A stretch of DNA of 42,421 nucleotides from JAJZOM01 sp046703545 (GTDB lineage Archaea > Thermoplasmatota > Thermoplasmata > Thermoplasmatales > Thermoplasmataceae), in the NCBI GenBank assembly GCA_046703545.1, contig JBJKSX010000011.1, forward strand, positions 1 through 42,421, in the 5' to 3' direction. A program made the position numbers and the translations under genes. The notes under the pieces were generated by a model. The model searched no databases, was not told the origin of the DNA, and worked only from the letters and a program-made list of their open reading frames with translations. Of this stretch, positions 32,879 through 41,291 are shown one piece after another; positions within the stretch are counted from its first letter, which is position 1; the number at the start of each line of letters is the position of its first letter.

Positions 32879-33733
32879 TTGAACAGGGAAGAATTTACTG
32901 ACGTGTTTTCGCAGAATATAAGAATAACCGGCGGGAAGTCAAGGGTGTATTCCATGCTGGTATATTCGGGCACCGAAAGCGAATCACTATTGCCTTCGCA
33001 TTCCAACAAATATCTCCTTACTGTTCCAGTTGGAAACGGGTTCAGAATATCCCTTTCCAGAAACGAGAAAAGGCTCTCAGATTTTTCATCCAGCCCAGAA
33101 TCAAAGAATGTCAGGGCCACCAGGAGAGCCTTTTCAGGAATTCTCAAATCGGCGAGGGAGCTTGGGTTCAAACTCTGCGATCTGACCCTGAACAAAGGCG
33201 AGAATGAGATCGTCACAGTACGAAATGACCCTGTAATTGCCGAAGAGACTTACGAGAATTACTCGGAAAACCCAAACATATGGCCAACCTATCTGGGCTT
33301 CATCAATGGCACAAGCACCGTCGCCTTTGACGTGGGCATGAAGATAAGCTGCACCGAATACGTCCGGGAGTCCGGATACCTGATATTTGATGCTGTCTCC
33401 CTGATTCTTGATGATATGGGTATTTACCAGAGCCTTCAGAATGCCTTTCAGCCAAAGAAAGCAGATGATGAATTGCCGGTGGTTGAGCCCGTGAGAATTA
33501 AGGCACATTTCGACGACCCTGCCCAGCTTGTCAATTACCTTGATGTGTTTTTCTCGGGAGAGCTTGACATAAGCGTCACCGAAAGCGGAAGTGTGGACTT
33601 TTCGTCTCAGGATGGCACCTGGGGAGAAATTGCTCTAATGGGCGAGGGCCTTGAAATCAACTTCAAATCCAGCGTTGATTTCGGGCTTGGAGTAAGGATC
33701 CTTGACATCCTTGAACCTGAGGTGGGGAAATGA
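32879..33733 (+). CDS. Hypothetical protein, 284 residues, TTG start
   Basis: The frame opens after a stop at 32828 and has no ATG or GTG until codon 26, so the TTG at 32879 is the likely start, supported by a TATA box about 25 bases upstream. The protein is soluble with alternating strands and helices. It contains an acidic central part and the segment KKADDELPVVEPVRIKAHF that looks like a linker between two domains (about 1-190 and 200-284). No family is recognised. Its stop overlaps the next gene's start (ATGA at 33730-33733), so the two proteins are probably partners. Confidence 0.7.
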   Translation: MNREEFTDVFSQNIRITGGKSRVYSMLVYSGTESESLLPSHSNKYLLTVPVGNGFRISLSRNEKRLSDFSSSPESKNVRATRRAFSGILKSARELGFKLCDLTLNKGENEIVTVRNDPVIAEETYENYSENPNIWPTYLGFINGTSTVAFDVGMKISCTEYVRESGYLIFDAVSLILDDMGIYQSLQNAFQPKKADDELPVVEPVRIKAHFDDPAQLVNYLDVFFSGELDISVTESGSVDFSSQDGTWGEIALMGEGLEINFKSSVDFGLGVRILDILEPEVGK

Positions 33734-34533
33734 GCGAGGAAGTCCTGGAGAACACAAAAGACATTCTGAGGAGTATAGAAACCCACAGGCTCATCAGTTC
33801 CATCTTCTCGTCAGCGCAGTCTTCTGGAAGCAAGACCCTGCGGCCAATCAGCGTTGGGCACCATTCAGGAATTTGGTATGTACTGACTGGAAGAAGAACA
33901 TCATCGGCTTCCATCGCGGATTTCATGTTTTACACATTTGGCCAGGAAAGGAGTGCATCGGAAAGGTCCACCGTTTTGTCCCTGGTGGATGAACTCAACA
34001 GGAACCTCGAATCCAGCATAAAGCCTGTAAAACTGATCAGTGTGGAAAACTCCGGCAATGTTCCAGACATGGGCTTTCCAAGCCTCATGGTCGAAACCGG
34101 GAGCGGCGAGATAATGAAAGGAGCAGGGTACAACCTTGGAACCGTCCTGGATCCAATGTTCGAGGCCAGCACGAAGCTTTCTTCAAATTTTCCCTACCCT
34201 TATCATCCTGACCTTGACAAGTTCATAAAATCCCTTTTCCTCACTAGGGGCCTGAGGATGAAACCACCCCTCAGCAGGAAATTCATTCTGGAGAAGCTTG
34301 TTGAGGACGCTTACCAGCATTCAATTGGGGTCAAGAGGGAATCCATAAGAAGGGAATTTCAGGAAATAATGAAGGAAATGGTGGGCTCAAAGGTATTCTA
34401 CATAAAGGGTGCGTATGTCACCTTCCTTTCTGACCTGACTGAGTACAGGAGAAGGTACCAGAGGGAGTACCTTCCTTATCTGGACAGAATATCCAGAAAG
34501 ACCATATTTGATTTCGAAAACAGACTTTTCTAG
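33730..34533 (+). CDS. Hypothetical protein, 267 residues, coupled to upstream gene
   Basis: The ATG overlaps the TGA of the preceding gene, a firm sign of translational coupling. The protein is soluble, with an N-terminal helical region, a beta-rich middle (GHHSGIWYVLTGRRTSS) and a basic C-terminus rich in Arg and Tyr (EYRRRYQREYLPYLDRISRK). The segment KFILEKLVEDAYQHSIGVKRESIRREFQEI may be a helix-turn-helix-like unit. I recognise no family. With the two preceding unknown genes it forms a compact cluster of unknown function. Confidence 0.7.
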   Translation: MSEEVLENTKDILRSIETHRLISSIFSSAQSSGSKTLRPISVGHHSGIWYVLTGRRTSSASIADFMFYTFGQERSASERSTVLSLVDELNRNLESSIKPVKLISVENSGNVPDMGFPSLMVETGSGEIMKGAGYNLGTVLDPMFEASTKLSSNFPYPYHPDLDKFIKSLFLTRGLRMKPPLSRKFILEKLVEDAYQHSIGVKRESIRREFQEIMKEMVGSKVFYIKGAYVTFLSDLTEYRRRYQREYLPYLDRISRKTIFDFENRLF

Positions 34534-34749
34534 GGCCGCTCTGTCGTTTTTTGAACCGCCAAATCTTCTGTGCATGGCGTGCAATGCCCATGCGGCATTT
34601 CCGTGACTTGGCCATACGAATAACTCTGCTTCGAAACAGTGAAACTGGGCTTTAATCCAGATTTTCGGGCAATCTCATTCAACTTGACAATTCACCCTCC
34701 AGACTGCCACAAATTTATTAATTCTTGTATGTTAAGACGGACTGTTAAA
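34534..34749 (+). other. Gap with promoter of the small HTH gene; no gene seen
   Basis: I see no supported gene in this stretch on either strand. TTTATTAA (34714-34721) is a reasonable TATA box for the regulator gene starting at 34750. Short frames on the minus strand from 34615 overlap the preceding gene and look random. Confidence 0.35.
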
Positions 34750-35202
34750 ATGTTCAAGATGACAGTCGTTTCGACCCCAACCAGGATTCTGGACGAAGAT
34801 CTCGATAAAAATATTGCATATTTCCTTTCTGATATTGGCTATATTCCCAGGCTGAAACCCAGCACAGACCTTCAGGTCATTGCAAAATCCGCATACTTCA
34901 GGTTATTCAAGGATTGTTTTCTCCTTAATTCGGAGAAGTACTGGACAGGCGATGAACTTCTTGCATATCTTAAAACCAGCAGGACCACTCTTTACAGGCA
35001 CCTGAACAAATTGAAGTCCATGGACATTCTTGAGGAGATCCAGGATGGAAAGACGAAGAAATACAGGATGAGATCCGGTGACATAATCAGGGCCTGGAAT
35101 TGGGTTGAGGTCAATGTGAAGATGGCGCTTGACAATTACAAGAAGACCGTAGAAAGGATATGGCAACTGTCAAGAGACCAGACGAGGTCCGGCAAACAAT
35201 AA
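34750..35202 (+). CDS. Small winged-helix transcription regulator
   Basis: The protein of about 150 residues has a central winged helix: SEKYWTGDELLAYLKTSRTTLYRHLNKLKSMDILEEIQDGKTKKYRM (about residues 62-108), with recognition helix TTLYRHLNKL and a wing. A C-terminal helix (WVEVNVKMALDNYKKTVERIWQL) could form a dimer. The frame is open further upstream, with ATG at 34639 and 34729; I prefer 34750 because TTTATTAA at 34714-34721 places the transcription start near 34743. ArsR/MarR-like function is likely. The target is unknown; the next gene is another small unknown protein. Confidence 0.75.
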   Translation: MFKMTVVSTPTRILDEDLDKNIAYFLSDIGYIPRLKPSTDLQVIAKSAYFRLFKDCFLLNSEKYWTGDELLAYLKTSRTTLYRHLNKLKSMDILEEIQDGKTKKYRMRSGDIIRAWNWVEVNVKMALDNYKKTVERIWQLSRDQTRSGKQ

Positions 35203-35280
35203 AGTTTTTTATTTGATAGCCTATGAACCGGAGAGGGGGATATTACGAAAATTAACCTGTCCCTGTTGTCAGAGTTGTTG

Positions 35281-35559
35281 ATGAATATGGATATGATCGA
35301 AATCAAGAAAGGGGGAAAGTACAAGATTATCTCAAACAGCGGCAAAGAGGAACCCATGGAAACAGAAGGGGAATTTGTGGGATACACAATTCTCGGCGAA
35401 GAGGGCGCCATATGCTTCCGCGTAAAGAACGATGACGGAAAGACCCTGCTCAGGCTGCTTCCGGTTTCCGGCCTTATTGCAATAGAATTCACAGATGAGG
35501 ACCTCCTGACTCCAAAGAAGAAGTCCGAGGAATCCGACAAGGCAACCTACTACAGCTGA
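35281..35559 (+). CDS. Small hypothetical protein with uncertain start
   Basis: This protein of about 92 residues is beta-rich (KGGKYKIISN, GEFVGYTILGEEGAICFRVKNDDGKTLLRLLP) with a charged tail (PKKKSEESDK). It could be a small SH3-like or barrel protein. Starts are ambiguous: ATG at 35281, TTG at 35266, or a non-standard ATT at 35242. The last gives a natural-looking N-terminus and lies about 25-30 bases after the T-rich box at 35207-35216. The 3' end overlaps the convergent ThpR gene by 10 bases. No family is recognised. Confidence 0.6.
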   Translation: MNMDMIEIKKGGKYKIISNSGKEEPMETEGEFVGYTILGEEGAICFRVKNDDGKTLLRLLPVSGLIAIEFTDEDLLTPKKKSEESDKATYYS

Positions 35560-36065
35560 ACTCTTTCTATTTCCGTGTAAACAGGCCCCCTCTCTGTGAG
35601 TTCACTCTTGTAGAGGGACAGCTTGTCTATGGTTTCTGAGTATGATATGCCTCCGTATTTCTTGCATAGTGATCTGCAATCATGGCCGTTCTTGAATCTT
35701 GCAACCGTAATGTGAGGTATGAACTGCTTTTTTTCGCTTCCCGATGGCGGTATTGATTTGATCCTGTCATAATTGTGCATGATATCTGTGTTATTTTCTG
35801 CATCAAGAAATATCACGTTGGCTCTGGATTCCTTCGGGAATGCCCCAAGGCCATGTATGTTCAGGGAGAACCTTCTTCCAGAAATCTTCCTGAATTCATT
35901 TCTTACCGTGGCCAGGATATCACCTTCAATTTCTCCGAAGAACCTGAAGGTCAGGTGCAACTTTGGGGTATTCACAACCTTGCAGCCCCTGATTCCTGGC
36001 AGTTCAGACATGAGTTCGCTAAGGTCGCCGAATCTGTCTATGGAGGCCGCTGCAAAAACCCTCAT
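35550..36065 (-). CDS. thpR: RNA 2',3'-cyclic phosphodiesterase (2H phosphoesterase)
   Basis: The two HxTx motifs of the 2H phosphoesterases are present, HLTF (in KLHLTFRFFGEI) and HITV (in FIPHITVARFK), separated by the usual 80-90 residues. Members of the archaeal ThpR group open 2',3'-cyclic phosphates of RNA and can join tRNA halves in vitro. The start MRVFAAASID at 36065 matches the normal N-terminus, giving 171 residues; upstream in-frame ATG codons at 36116 and 36083 would add an unusual extension. It is divergent from gcvH. Confidence 0.9.
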   Translation of the reverse strand: MRVFAAASIDRFGDLSELMSELPGIRGCKVVNTPKLHLTFRFFGEIEGDILATVRNEFRKISGRRFSLNIHGLGAFPKESRANVIFLDAENNTDIMHNYDRIKSIPPSGSEKKQFIPHITVARFKNGHDCRSLCKKYGGISYSETIDKLSLYKSELTERGPVYTEIERVQL

Positions 36066-36153
36066 GAAAGGCAATATTGGCATGGGATGTATTAAATTGC
36101 TCCCTCCTCCGTGCACGGACTGGAAACAACCCAGTCCGGGTTAAATATAAGTG

Positions 36154-36160
36154 TTATATA
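36154..36160 (+). promoter_or_regulatory. TATA box of the gcvH-rlmE operon
   Basis: TTATATA lies about 25 bases before the ATG at 36182. A second A/T-rich box, TTAAATATAA (36141-36150), precedes it. The position of the first fits a leaderless transcript and supports 36182 as the gcvH start. Confidence 0.5.
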
Positions 36161-36181
36161 GAGACAAATTATATTGCAAGC

Positions 36182-36556
36182 ATGTCCATAGTACCTGAAG
36201 ACCTCAAATTTACCAAGTCACACGAATGGTTCAAGATAGAAGGCGACACAGTCACAATGGGTGTGTCGGATTATGCCCAGGGCCAGCTCACCGATATTGT
36301 GTACATCGAGCTTCCCGACGTTGGCTCCGTGAAGAAAGCGGGAGAAGTCATACTTACGATTGAATCAGTCAAGTCTGCAGAAGATGTTTATTCACCCGTG
36401 GAAGGGGAAGTCATTGAAATAAACAAAGAGCTCAATGACAAGCCGGAGCTTGTGAATTCAGACTCCTACAGCAACTGGATGGTCAAGTTGCGGAAAACCG
36501 GACCTGAAAATGCCTCCATGAACGCTGAGGAATACAGGAAGTATATTGGGGAATAA
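36182..36556 (+). CDS. gcvH: Glycine cleavage system H protein
   Basis: This 124-residue protein matches GcvH throughout: KFTKSHEWFKIEG at the start, GVSDYAQGQLTDIVYIELPDVG, and the lipoylation site ESVKSAEDVYSP with its modifiable Lys. It carries the lipoyl arm that moves the aminomethyl group between the P, T and L proteins of glycine cleavage. None of these other subunits is in the window, so they must be encoded elsewhere, or the H protein serves another lipoyl function. The start at 36182 is supported by promoter spacing. The rlmE gene follows after eight bases. Confidence 0.95.
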   Translation: MSIVPEDLKFTKSHEWFKIEGDTVTMGVSDYAQGQLTDIVYIELPDVGSVKKAGEVILTIESVKSAEDVYSPVEGEVIEINKELNDKPELVNSDSYSNWMVKLRKTGPENASMNAEEYRKYIGE

Positions 36557-36564
36557 GCAGGAAA

Positions 36565-37182
36565 ATGCCTGATCACAGGGACAAGTACTATTATCTTGCC
36601 AAGAAGGAAAGGTACAGGAGCCGGGCAGCTTTCAAGCTCCTTGAGCTCCAGACCAAATTCGGTTTTCTTGAAGAGGGACATAAGGTTCTGGAAATTGGCT
36701 CTTCACCCGGAGGGTGGACTCAGATTATCAACAGCATTACAAAATCATTGGTTGTCTCTGTCGATACCCAGAAAATGGACCCGGTTGAAAACAATATATT
36801 CATACGGGGAAGGGTCGGGGACAAGAGCCTTAAACTCAGGATAAAGGATGAAATGGAAAGGCATGGCTTCAGTGAGTTCAATGGCATTATGTCCGATGCA
36901 ATGTCGAGGACCAGCGGAAATCAGGATATTGACCATTCTTCATCCTATCTAATATGCATGGAAGTCATGGAACTTGCCAAAACACTACTTGCACACAATG
37001 GATTTGTTCTTGTCAAGCAGTTTCAGGGTGACCTGACTACACAGTTTGTCAACGAGTGGAAAAGATTTTTCCGCTTCTCAAAAGTCACAAAGGTGGCAGC
37101 ATCAAGAGAAGCAAGCAAGGAAATATACATTATTTTTCAGGGATTCATGCCTCATGGCGCTGAATCCAGCCAGTCATCCTGA
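36565..37182 (+). CDS. rlmE: RlmE/FtsJ-family 2'-O-ribose RNA methyltransferase
   Basis: This 205-residue protein begins with the family's RSRAAFKLLEL and has the SAM motif LEIGSSPGGWTQII. The K-D-K-E catalytic tetrad is visible as the Lys in AAFKL, the Asp in IMSDAMS, the Lys in VLVKQFQGD and the Glu in SKEIYIIF. RlmE methylates U2552 (E. coli numbering) in the A-loop of 23S rRNA; archaeal homologues are expected to do likewise. It is in an operon with gcvH (eight-base gap). Its 3' end overlaps the convergent gene by 38 bases. Confidence 0.93.
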   Translation: MPDHRDKYYYLAKKERYRSRAAFKLLELQTKFGFLEEGHKVLEIGSSPGGWTQIINSITKSLVVSVDTQKMDPVENNIFIRGRVGDKSLKLRIKDEMERHGFSEFNGIMSDAMSRTSGNQDIDHSSSYLICMEVMELAKTLLAHNGFVLVKQFQGDLTTQFVNEWKRFFRFSKVTKVAASREASKEIYIIFQGFMPHGAESSQSS

Positions 37183-37801
37183 GATTTTCCATAACAGGCC
37201 TGAAGAATTCATAGTCAATAATTATTGCATGATCTGGATTGTATTCCTTTTCCACAAATTCGATTATTTTCGTGGACATGTGAAAGGCCCTCTGGGCATC
37301 TATTGCAGCGAGGCCCTTCACAGCATTTATTCTCCTGATCCAGGCCTCGGCAAATTCATACTCATTGGTGTCCCCATATTCTTTGTTCAGGACCCTTTTC
37401 TTCCTCAGGGAATGCCTTATGAGGTGCCTTGATTTCATTGAATTTGTGTATAGTTCATCAAACTGTTCCTGCGGCATGTCTATGCCCACGGCTCTGGCGC
37501 CATTCCTTGTTGTGTACGAAAGAGCCTCAGTGTAAATGGGAGGGGGAGTCATGACTTCCCCATACTTTGACAGCCTCACCCCATAGATGACTTCGTAATC
37601 TGAGAGGTTCATCTCGAACGGGGACTTCATGAATTCAGCAAGCCCCTTCACTTCTTCTGGAGAAATGGATATGAGCAATATCTCAGGCTTGCGCGTTTCA
37701 AGAAAACGCTTCAGGTCATTTCCGTGTGACACAAGGCCCTTGACGCCAGAAAAAACCACCAGATTCCCTTCAAAGCCTTTATTCTCAAGTGTGGTTATCA
37801 T
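37145..37801 (-). CDS. Archaeal hypothetical protein (weakly TraB-like)
   Basis: The 218-residue soluble protein has an alpha/beta N-terminus (NLVVFSGVKGLVSHGNDLKRFLETRKPEILLISISPEEVKGL) followed by mostly helices. The pattern is faintly like the start of TraB/PrgY proteins but lacks their clear motifs, so I leave it unnamed. Its ATG overlaps the stop of the upstream COG1395 regulator gene (TAATG at 37799-37803), so it is translationally coupled to that regulator. Its 3' end overlaps rlmE by 38 bases on the other strand. Confidence 0.65.
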   Translation of the reverse strand: MITTLENKGFEGNLVVFSGVKGLVSHGNDLKRFLETRKPEILLISISPEEVKGLAEFMKSPFEMNLSDYEVIYGVRLSKYGEVMTPPPIYTEALSYTTRNGARAVGIDMPQEQFDELYTNSMKSRHLIRHSLRKKRVLNKEYGDTNEYEFAEAWIRRINAVKGLAAIDAQRAFHMSTKIIEFVEKEYNPDHAIIIDYEFFRPVMENLRMTGWIQRHEA

Positions 37802-38760
37802 TAGGCTGTCTTTCTCTTCTCAATCAATATCTGGAGCTTGTCCCTCTCATTTATCTTCCTGAGTTCTGACAGGTTGATGACCGGACAACCGCCCAGATGT
37901 TCTTTCTCAGTCTTGAGGCGACTTATTATGAACGCATTATTCTCAAAAATCTCGCTTATGTTCATCATGGCCGTGATTCTGCCCATCTTCTGGCCCATTG
38001 TTTCAAGCAGGCCTATGAGGGAAAACTCCTCAAGAGCTTCACGCATTATGGCGTCAAATGGCGATTTTCGGACAGGATGAAAATCAAGCCCCTGGCGAAT
38101 CATCAGTTCAAGGACTTCTCTTAAGAATTCATTCTCCGTATTTCCATCCTCCTGCGGCATTTCCAGCAGCCTGGCCACTTCCTGGAGGTTTATGGATTTT
38201 TCAAGTTCCTCCCCCAGAACTTTCTCAAGTTTCAGGAATATGTCTATGGTGACAGCGCTTCCAGACTCGTAAAGTGAAATTGACCTCCTGGAAGTCCCAA
38301 TCTTGTTTGAGAGGTAACCAATGGAAAAACCCAGTTCCTCCCTTCTCTGGTGTAATCTTCTCCCATCTATTGAGGCATAATACCCTCCTGGGCCTGAAGA
38401 AATGAAAGGCAGTTCACCCTCAACGTAATCGTAAAAGCTCTCGGGCGATAGAATTGGGACCCTATGCCTGTAATAGACCACGCCTCTTTCGAGCGGACCT
38501 CCTCCAGCTTTTTCACCCACAACAACCGGAGCTGCCTCTGTGAGCTTCGATATCCTGATCATCTCTGCAGCGTTGGCCCCTCTCAGGGTGTCAATGTTCT
38601 GGAGCACCTTTATGATGAACCTGAGCTGGTCTCTTCTGGCAATCAGATCGAAACTCGAAGCTCCGCCCGGGTTGGGATCAGACACTCTGAAACCTTCACG
38701 AGTCAGGAGATCGAAAATGTGTTTAACAATGGCTGAGCGCCTGTCTTCCACGAGATACAA
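37801..38760 (-). CDS. Archaeal XRE-type HTH regulator (COG1395 family)
   Basis: Residues about 1-105 form a restriction-endonuclease-like alpha/beta domain (EDRRSAIVKHIFDLLTREGFRVS...SFDLIARRDQLRFIIKVLQNID). An XRE/cro helix-turn-helix follows at about 128-185 (LHQRREELGFSIGYLSNKIGTSRRSISLYESG). A C-terminal alpha/beta domain completes the protein. This three-part architecture and the 319-residue length are typical of the COG1395 putative archaeal regulators. The next gene starts within its stop codon. Targets are unknown. Confidence 0.88.
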   Translation of the reverse strand: MYLVEDRRSAIVKHIFDLLTREGFRVSDPNPGGASSFDLIARRDQLRFIIKVLQNIDTLRGANAAEMIRISKLTEAAPVVVGEKAGGGPLERGVVYYRHRVPILSPESFYDYVEGELPFISSGPGGYYASIDGRRLHQRREELGFSIGYLSNKIGTSRRSISLYESGSAVTIDIFLKLEKVLGEELEKSINLQEVARLLEMPQEDGNTENEFLREVLELMIRQGLDFHPVRKSPFDAIMREALEEFSLIGLLETMGQKMGRITAMMNISEIFENNAFIISRLKTEKEHLGGCPVINLSELRKINERDKLQILIEKRKTA

Positions 38761-38798
38761 GTATTATTTGAACTATATAAGAATTGCGATTTATGAAT

Positions 38799-39401
38799 TC
38801 AGTATTCGGGGAGCTTCTCTTCATAGATGCCTGAGGAAAGCTTGTTTGAACAGATTTTTACCTCACATTTGGTGCAAATGGGCTCATCAAGGTCCAGATC
38901 CGTGGCTTCGATCACTATTTTCTCTATGCCCTCTATTCTTCCAAGTTCCTCAAAGATCTCCCTTGGCACAGTCCTGTAGAATATTGTCCTGAGAATGAGG
39001 CTGTCCCTGCTCTGATTTCTGCCATAAATCTCCTTCACGTAAGAACCGTACTTTTTCACGCACTCAAGAAGTGAGCTCATGACCTTGGAGAAATAACCTC
39101 TTGAGATATACAGGGTCGCCACCTGGTCTCCCATGAGGGGGGCCACGCCCGCCAGATTTGGGGAGGGCCTCAGCCTTTCCATAATCTCCTTCACTCCAGG
39201 TGTATTCTCGACAATCTTTATTGTATCATACACAGTCCTTCTGTTCACCTTGAAGGATTTCGCAACCTCGCTTATGGAGAGCTCTATGTCACTGATGTAG
39301 AATTTTCCATTGTTCACGGAAATGCCCCTCTCGTAAAGACCTTCAATGATCTTCCGCTTGATTGGGTGGTCTTTGAAGTACTCTTCCAGGATGAGAAGCA
39401 T
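38799..39401 (-). CDS. HTH regulator with ACT-like domain
   Basis: An N-terminal helix-turn-helix region (residues about 38-80, ISDIELSISEVAKSFKVNRRTVYDTIKIVENTPG) precedes a beta-alpha-beta segment resembling an ACT domain (NLAGVAPLMGDQVATLYISRG...). A Cys-rich end (CTKCEVKIC) may bind metal. This resembles archaeal proteins described as predicted regulators of amino acid metabolism. The length is 200 residues. It lies between the COG1395 regulator and the M61 peptidase on the same strand with short gaps. The ligand is unknown. Confidence 0.78.
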   Translation of the reverse strand: MLLILEEYFKDHPIKRKIIEGLYERGISVNNGKFYISDIELSISEVAKSFKVNRRTVYDTIKIVENTPGVKEIMERLRPSPNLAGVAPLMGDQVATLYISRGYFSKVMSSLLECVKKYGSYVKEIYGRNQSRDSLILRTIFYRTVPREIFEELGRIEGIEKIVIEATDLDLDEPICTKCEVKICSNKLSSGIYEEKLPEY

Positions 39402-39446
39402 TAGAGGATTGATTTATTCAAGATATAAAAATATGAATGGTTGATG

Positions 39447-41216
39447 TTACGGGGAAAAGTATTTCTCTTTGACCACAGAAACATCATCCGGAACTTTCTC
39501 GTCTTCCGACACTTCATAAACTTCCGGAGGCGCATCAGCTAACTTCATCTCAAGGCTCATCAGCTTCCCTTTTCTGAAGAAGTCGATTTTAACGCTGTCG
39601 CCGGTTGAATAATCCGAAAACGAATCCAGCTGTATTCTCTTGAAATTCTCCCTTATTTCCTTGAGGTACCTGTCACCAAACTTGTACCCGTCAACCGCCA
39701 CAAGCTCATCTCCGGGATTTATCCCGGCCTGGTATGCAGGGTATCCCTCAAGAACAAACTCCACACTGCCGCTTCCGGACTTCACGCCTATTCCAAGGAA
39801 TGGCTTCTCCTTTACCTCCTTGTCATCAACCTTCTTGTATCCTGGTTTGAGGGTGACGCCGATCTTCTTGAGTTCCGCGGAAAAATCAATATGGCCCGGG
39901 TTTCTGATGTACTTCTCAAAGAATTCCTCAAAATCTTCGCCGGTCACATCATTGATTGTTGAAATCACGTCCTTCTCTGTGTAACCCTTGCCATCCTTGT
40001 TGTATTTGTCCATGAGGCTCCTGTAGACATCGTCCAGCGACCTTGTCCCCTGAGTTACCTCAATTATCTTTGTATTGAGCAGGAAGCCCAGCAATTCACC
40101 CTTCAGGTAGTAGGAGATGTAGTTGTTGATGTTGTTGGGTGTAGGCTGGTACAGCTTAATCCAGGTGTCAAAAGAAGACTCATAAGCAGAGGTGACCCTG
40201 GATCCCGGTGATAGGTCATGGAACCGCATGTTTTCGGCCAGGTCCTTGAGATACTCCTTTCTGTCAATAAGCCCTGTCCTCATCAGAACAAGCCCTGCAT
40301 AGTAGTTTGTGAAACCCTCCGCCATCCAGAGCATGTTTGTGTATGTTTCCTCCTTGTAATTGAATGGGCCAAGTTCCACTGGCCTTATGCGTTTCACATT
40401 CCACAGGTGGAAATACTCGTGGGCCGTAACCGAAAGGAATGTTCTGTGGTACTTCGATTCCGGATAGAAAACAAAGTTGTCAACATCTATTGTGGTGGAA
40501 TTCAGATGTTCAAGCCCACCCATCACTTCTCCCCTGCCTGAGAAGAGGTGATAGATAAAGACGTACCTCTTGTATGGAAGTTTTCCGAATATTTTCAGGA
40601 AACCCTCGACTATCTTCCTGACATCATTCTTGACTTTTGCCTCGTCCTCGTTTCCCTGGCCGTAAAGGACAATTTCATGCTCCTTTCCATCCACGTCAAA
40701 AAACAGGCTCCTGTGTGTGCCTATTTCAATGGGCGAGTCCGCAAGTATGTCGTAATTCACAGCACGATACCTGTTGTCATCTAGCTTTTCAAGTCCTGTT
40801 GAAACTTTCCACCCTTTCTTTGGCTTGATAAGAAGTTCAACAGACTGGTCCTTGTAGCCCTCCAGGTAAAGAAAAACATTTATCCCGTTGATATAGGCAT
40901 GGGTTGAGTCCACATGGCTGGTGTGCACACTGAGCTCATTCGCATAATACTGGTAACTTATGCTTACCTTGTGCACATCCTGGGTGTTGATTTTCCAGGT
41001 TGTCTTGTCCTTTTTGGACACTTCCAGAGTCCTGTTTCCCGCTTTGGCCTGGAAGTTTCTTACAAATCTTGAAAAATCTGCTATCTCATAGGCTCCAGGA
41101 GCCCATGTTGGGAAAGTGGCAAGCAGTTTATCCTCGTTGAAATCTTCAATGTTGAGTGTTATGTCCACAAAGTGAGTCTGAGGGTTCTCCATTTCCAAAA
41201 TATACTGCAGCTTCAT
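39447..41216 (-). CDS. M61-family glycyl aminopeptidase with PDZ domain
   Basis: This 589-residue protein has the M61 zinc site HEYFH (H266, E267, H270) in the conserved TAHEYFHLWNVKRIRP, and a third ligand in MAEGFTNYY (E300). The N-terminal half is the beta-rich M61 domain (TFPTWAPGAYEIADFSRFVRN). A PDZ-like domain lies at about 470-560 (GIGVKSGSGSVEFVLEGYPAYQAGINPGDELVAVDG). The enzymes remove N-terminal residues, preferring Gly and Ala. No signal peptide is visible, so it should be cytoplasmic and serve peptide recycling. It appears to be transcribed alone. Confidence 0.92.
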   Translation of the reverse strand: MKLQYILEMENPQTHFVDITLNIEDFNEDKLLATFPTWAPGAYEIADFSRFVRNFQAKAGNRTLEVSKKDKTTWKINTQDVHKVSISYQYYANELSVHTSHVDSTHAYINGINVFLYLEGYKDQSVELLIKPKKGWKVSTGLEKLDDNRYRAVNYDILADSPIEIGTHRSLFFDVDGKEHEIVLYGQGNEDEAKVKNDVRKIVEGFLKIFGKLPYKRYVFIYHLFSGRGEVMGGLEHLNSTTIDVDNFVFYPESKYHRTFLSVTAHEYFHLWNVKRIRPVELGPFNYKEETYTNMLWMAEGFTNYYAGLVLMRTGLIDRKEYLKDLAENMRFHDLSPGSRVTSAYESSFDTWIKLYQPTPNNINNYISYYLKGELLGFLLNTKIIEVTQGTRSLDDVYRSLMDKYNKDGKGYTEKDVISTINDVTGEDFEEFFEKYIRNPGHIDFSAELKKIGVTLKPGYKKVDDKEVKEKPFLGIGVKSGSGSVEFVLEGYPAYQAGINPGDELVAVDGYKFGDRYLKEIRENFKRIQLDSFSDYSTGDSVKIDFFRKGKLMSLEMKLADAPPEVYEVSEDEKVPDDVSVVKEKYFSP

Positions 41217-41291
41217 TTTGTATTCAATTTGGTGTTAGTATGAACCGTAATTAAATATTTGTGTGAAACAGGTTAGAAGTGCATGTTGGGT

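Noticed and set aside
33730..34533. Possible NurA-type nuclease.
   Set aside because: The size and some segments first suggested NurA, but no metal-binding nuclease motif is visible and no HerA gene is nearby.
34387..34615. Minus-strand short frames (starting MAKSRKCRMG...) that look basic, like a small ribosomal protein.
   Set aside because: They overlap the end of the 267-residue gene, have no known ribosomal motif or zinc pattern, and no promoter or ribosome-binding site; probably shadow frames.
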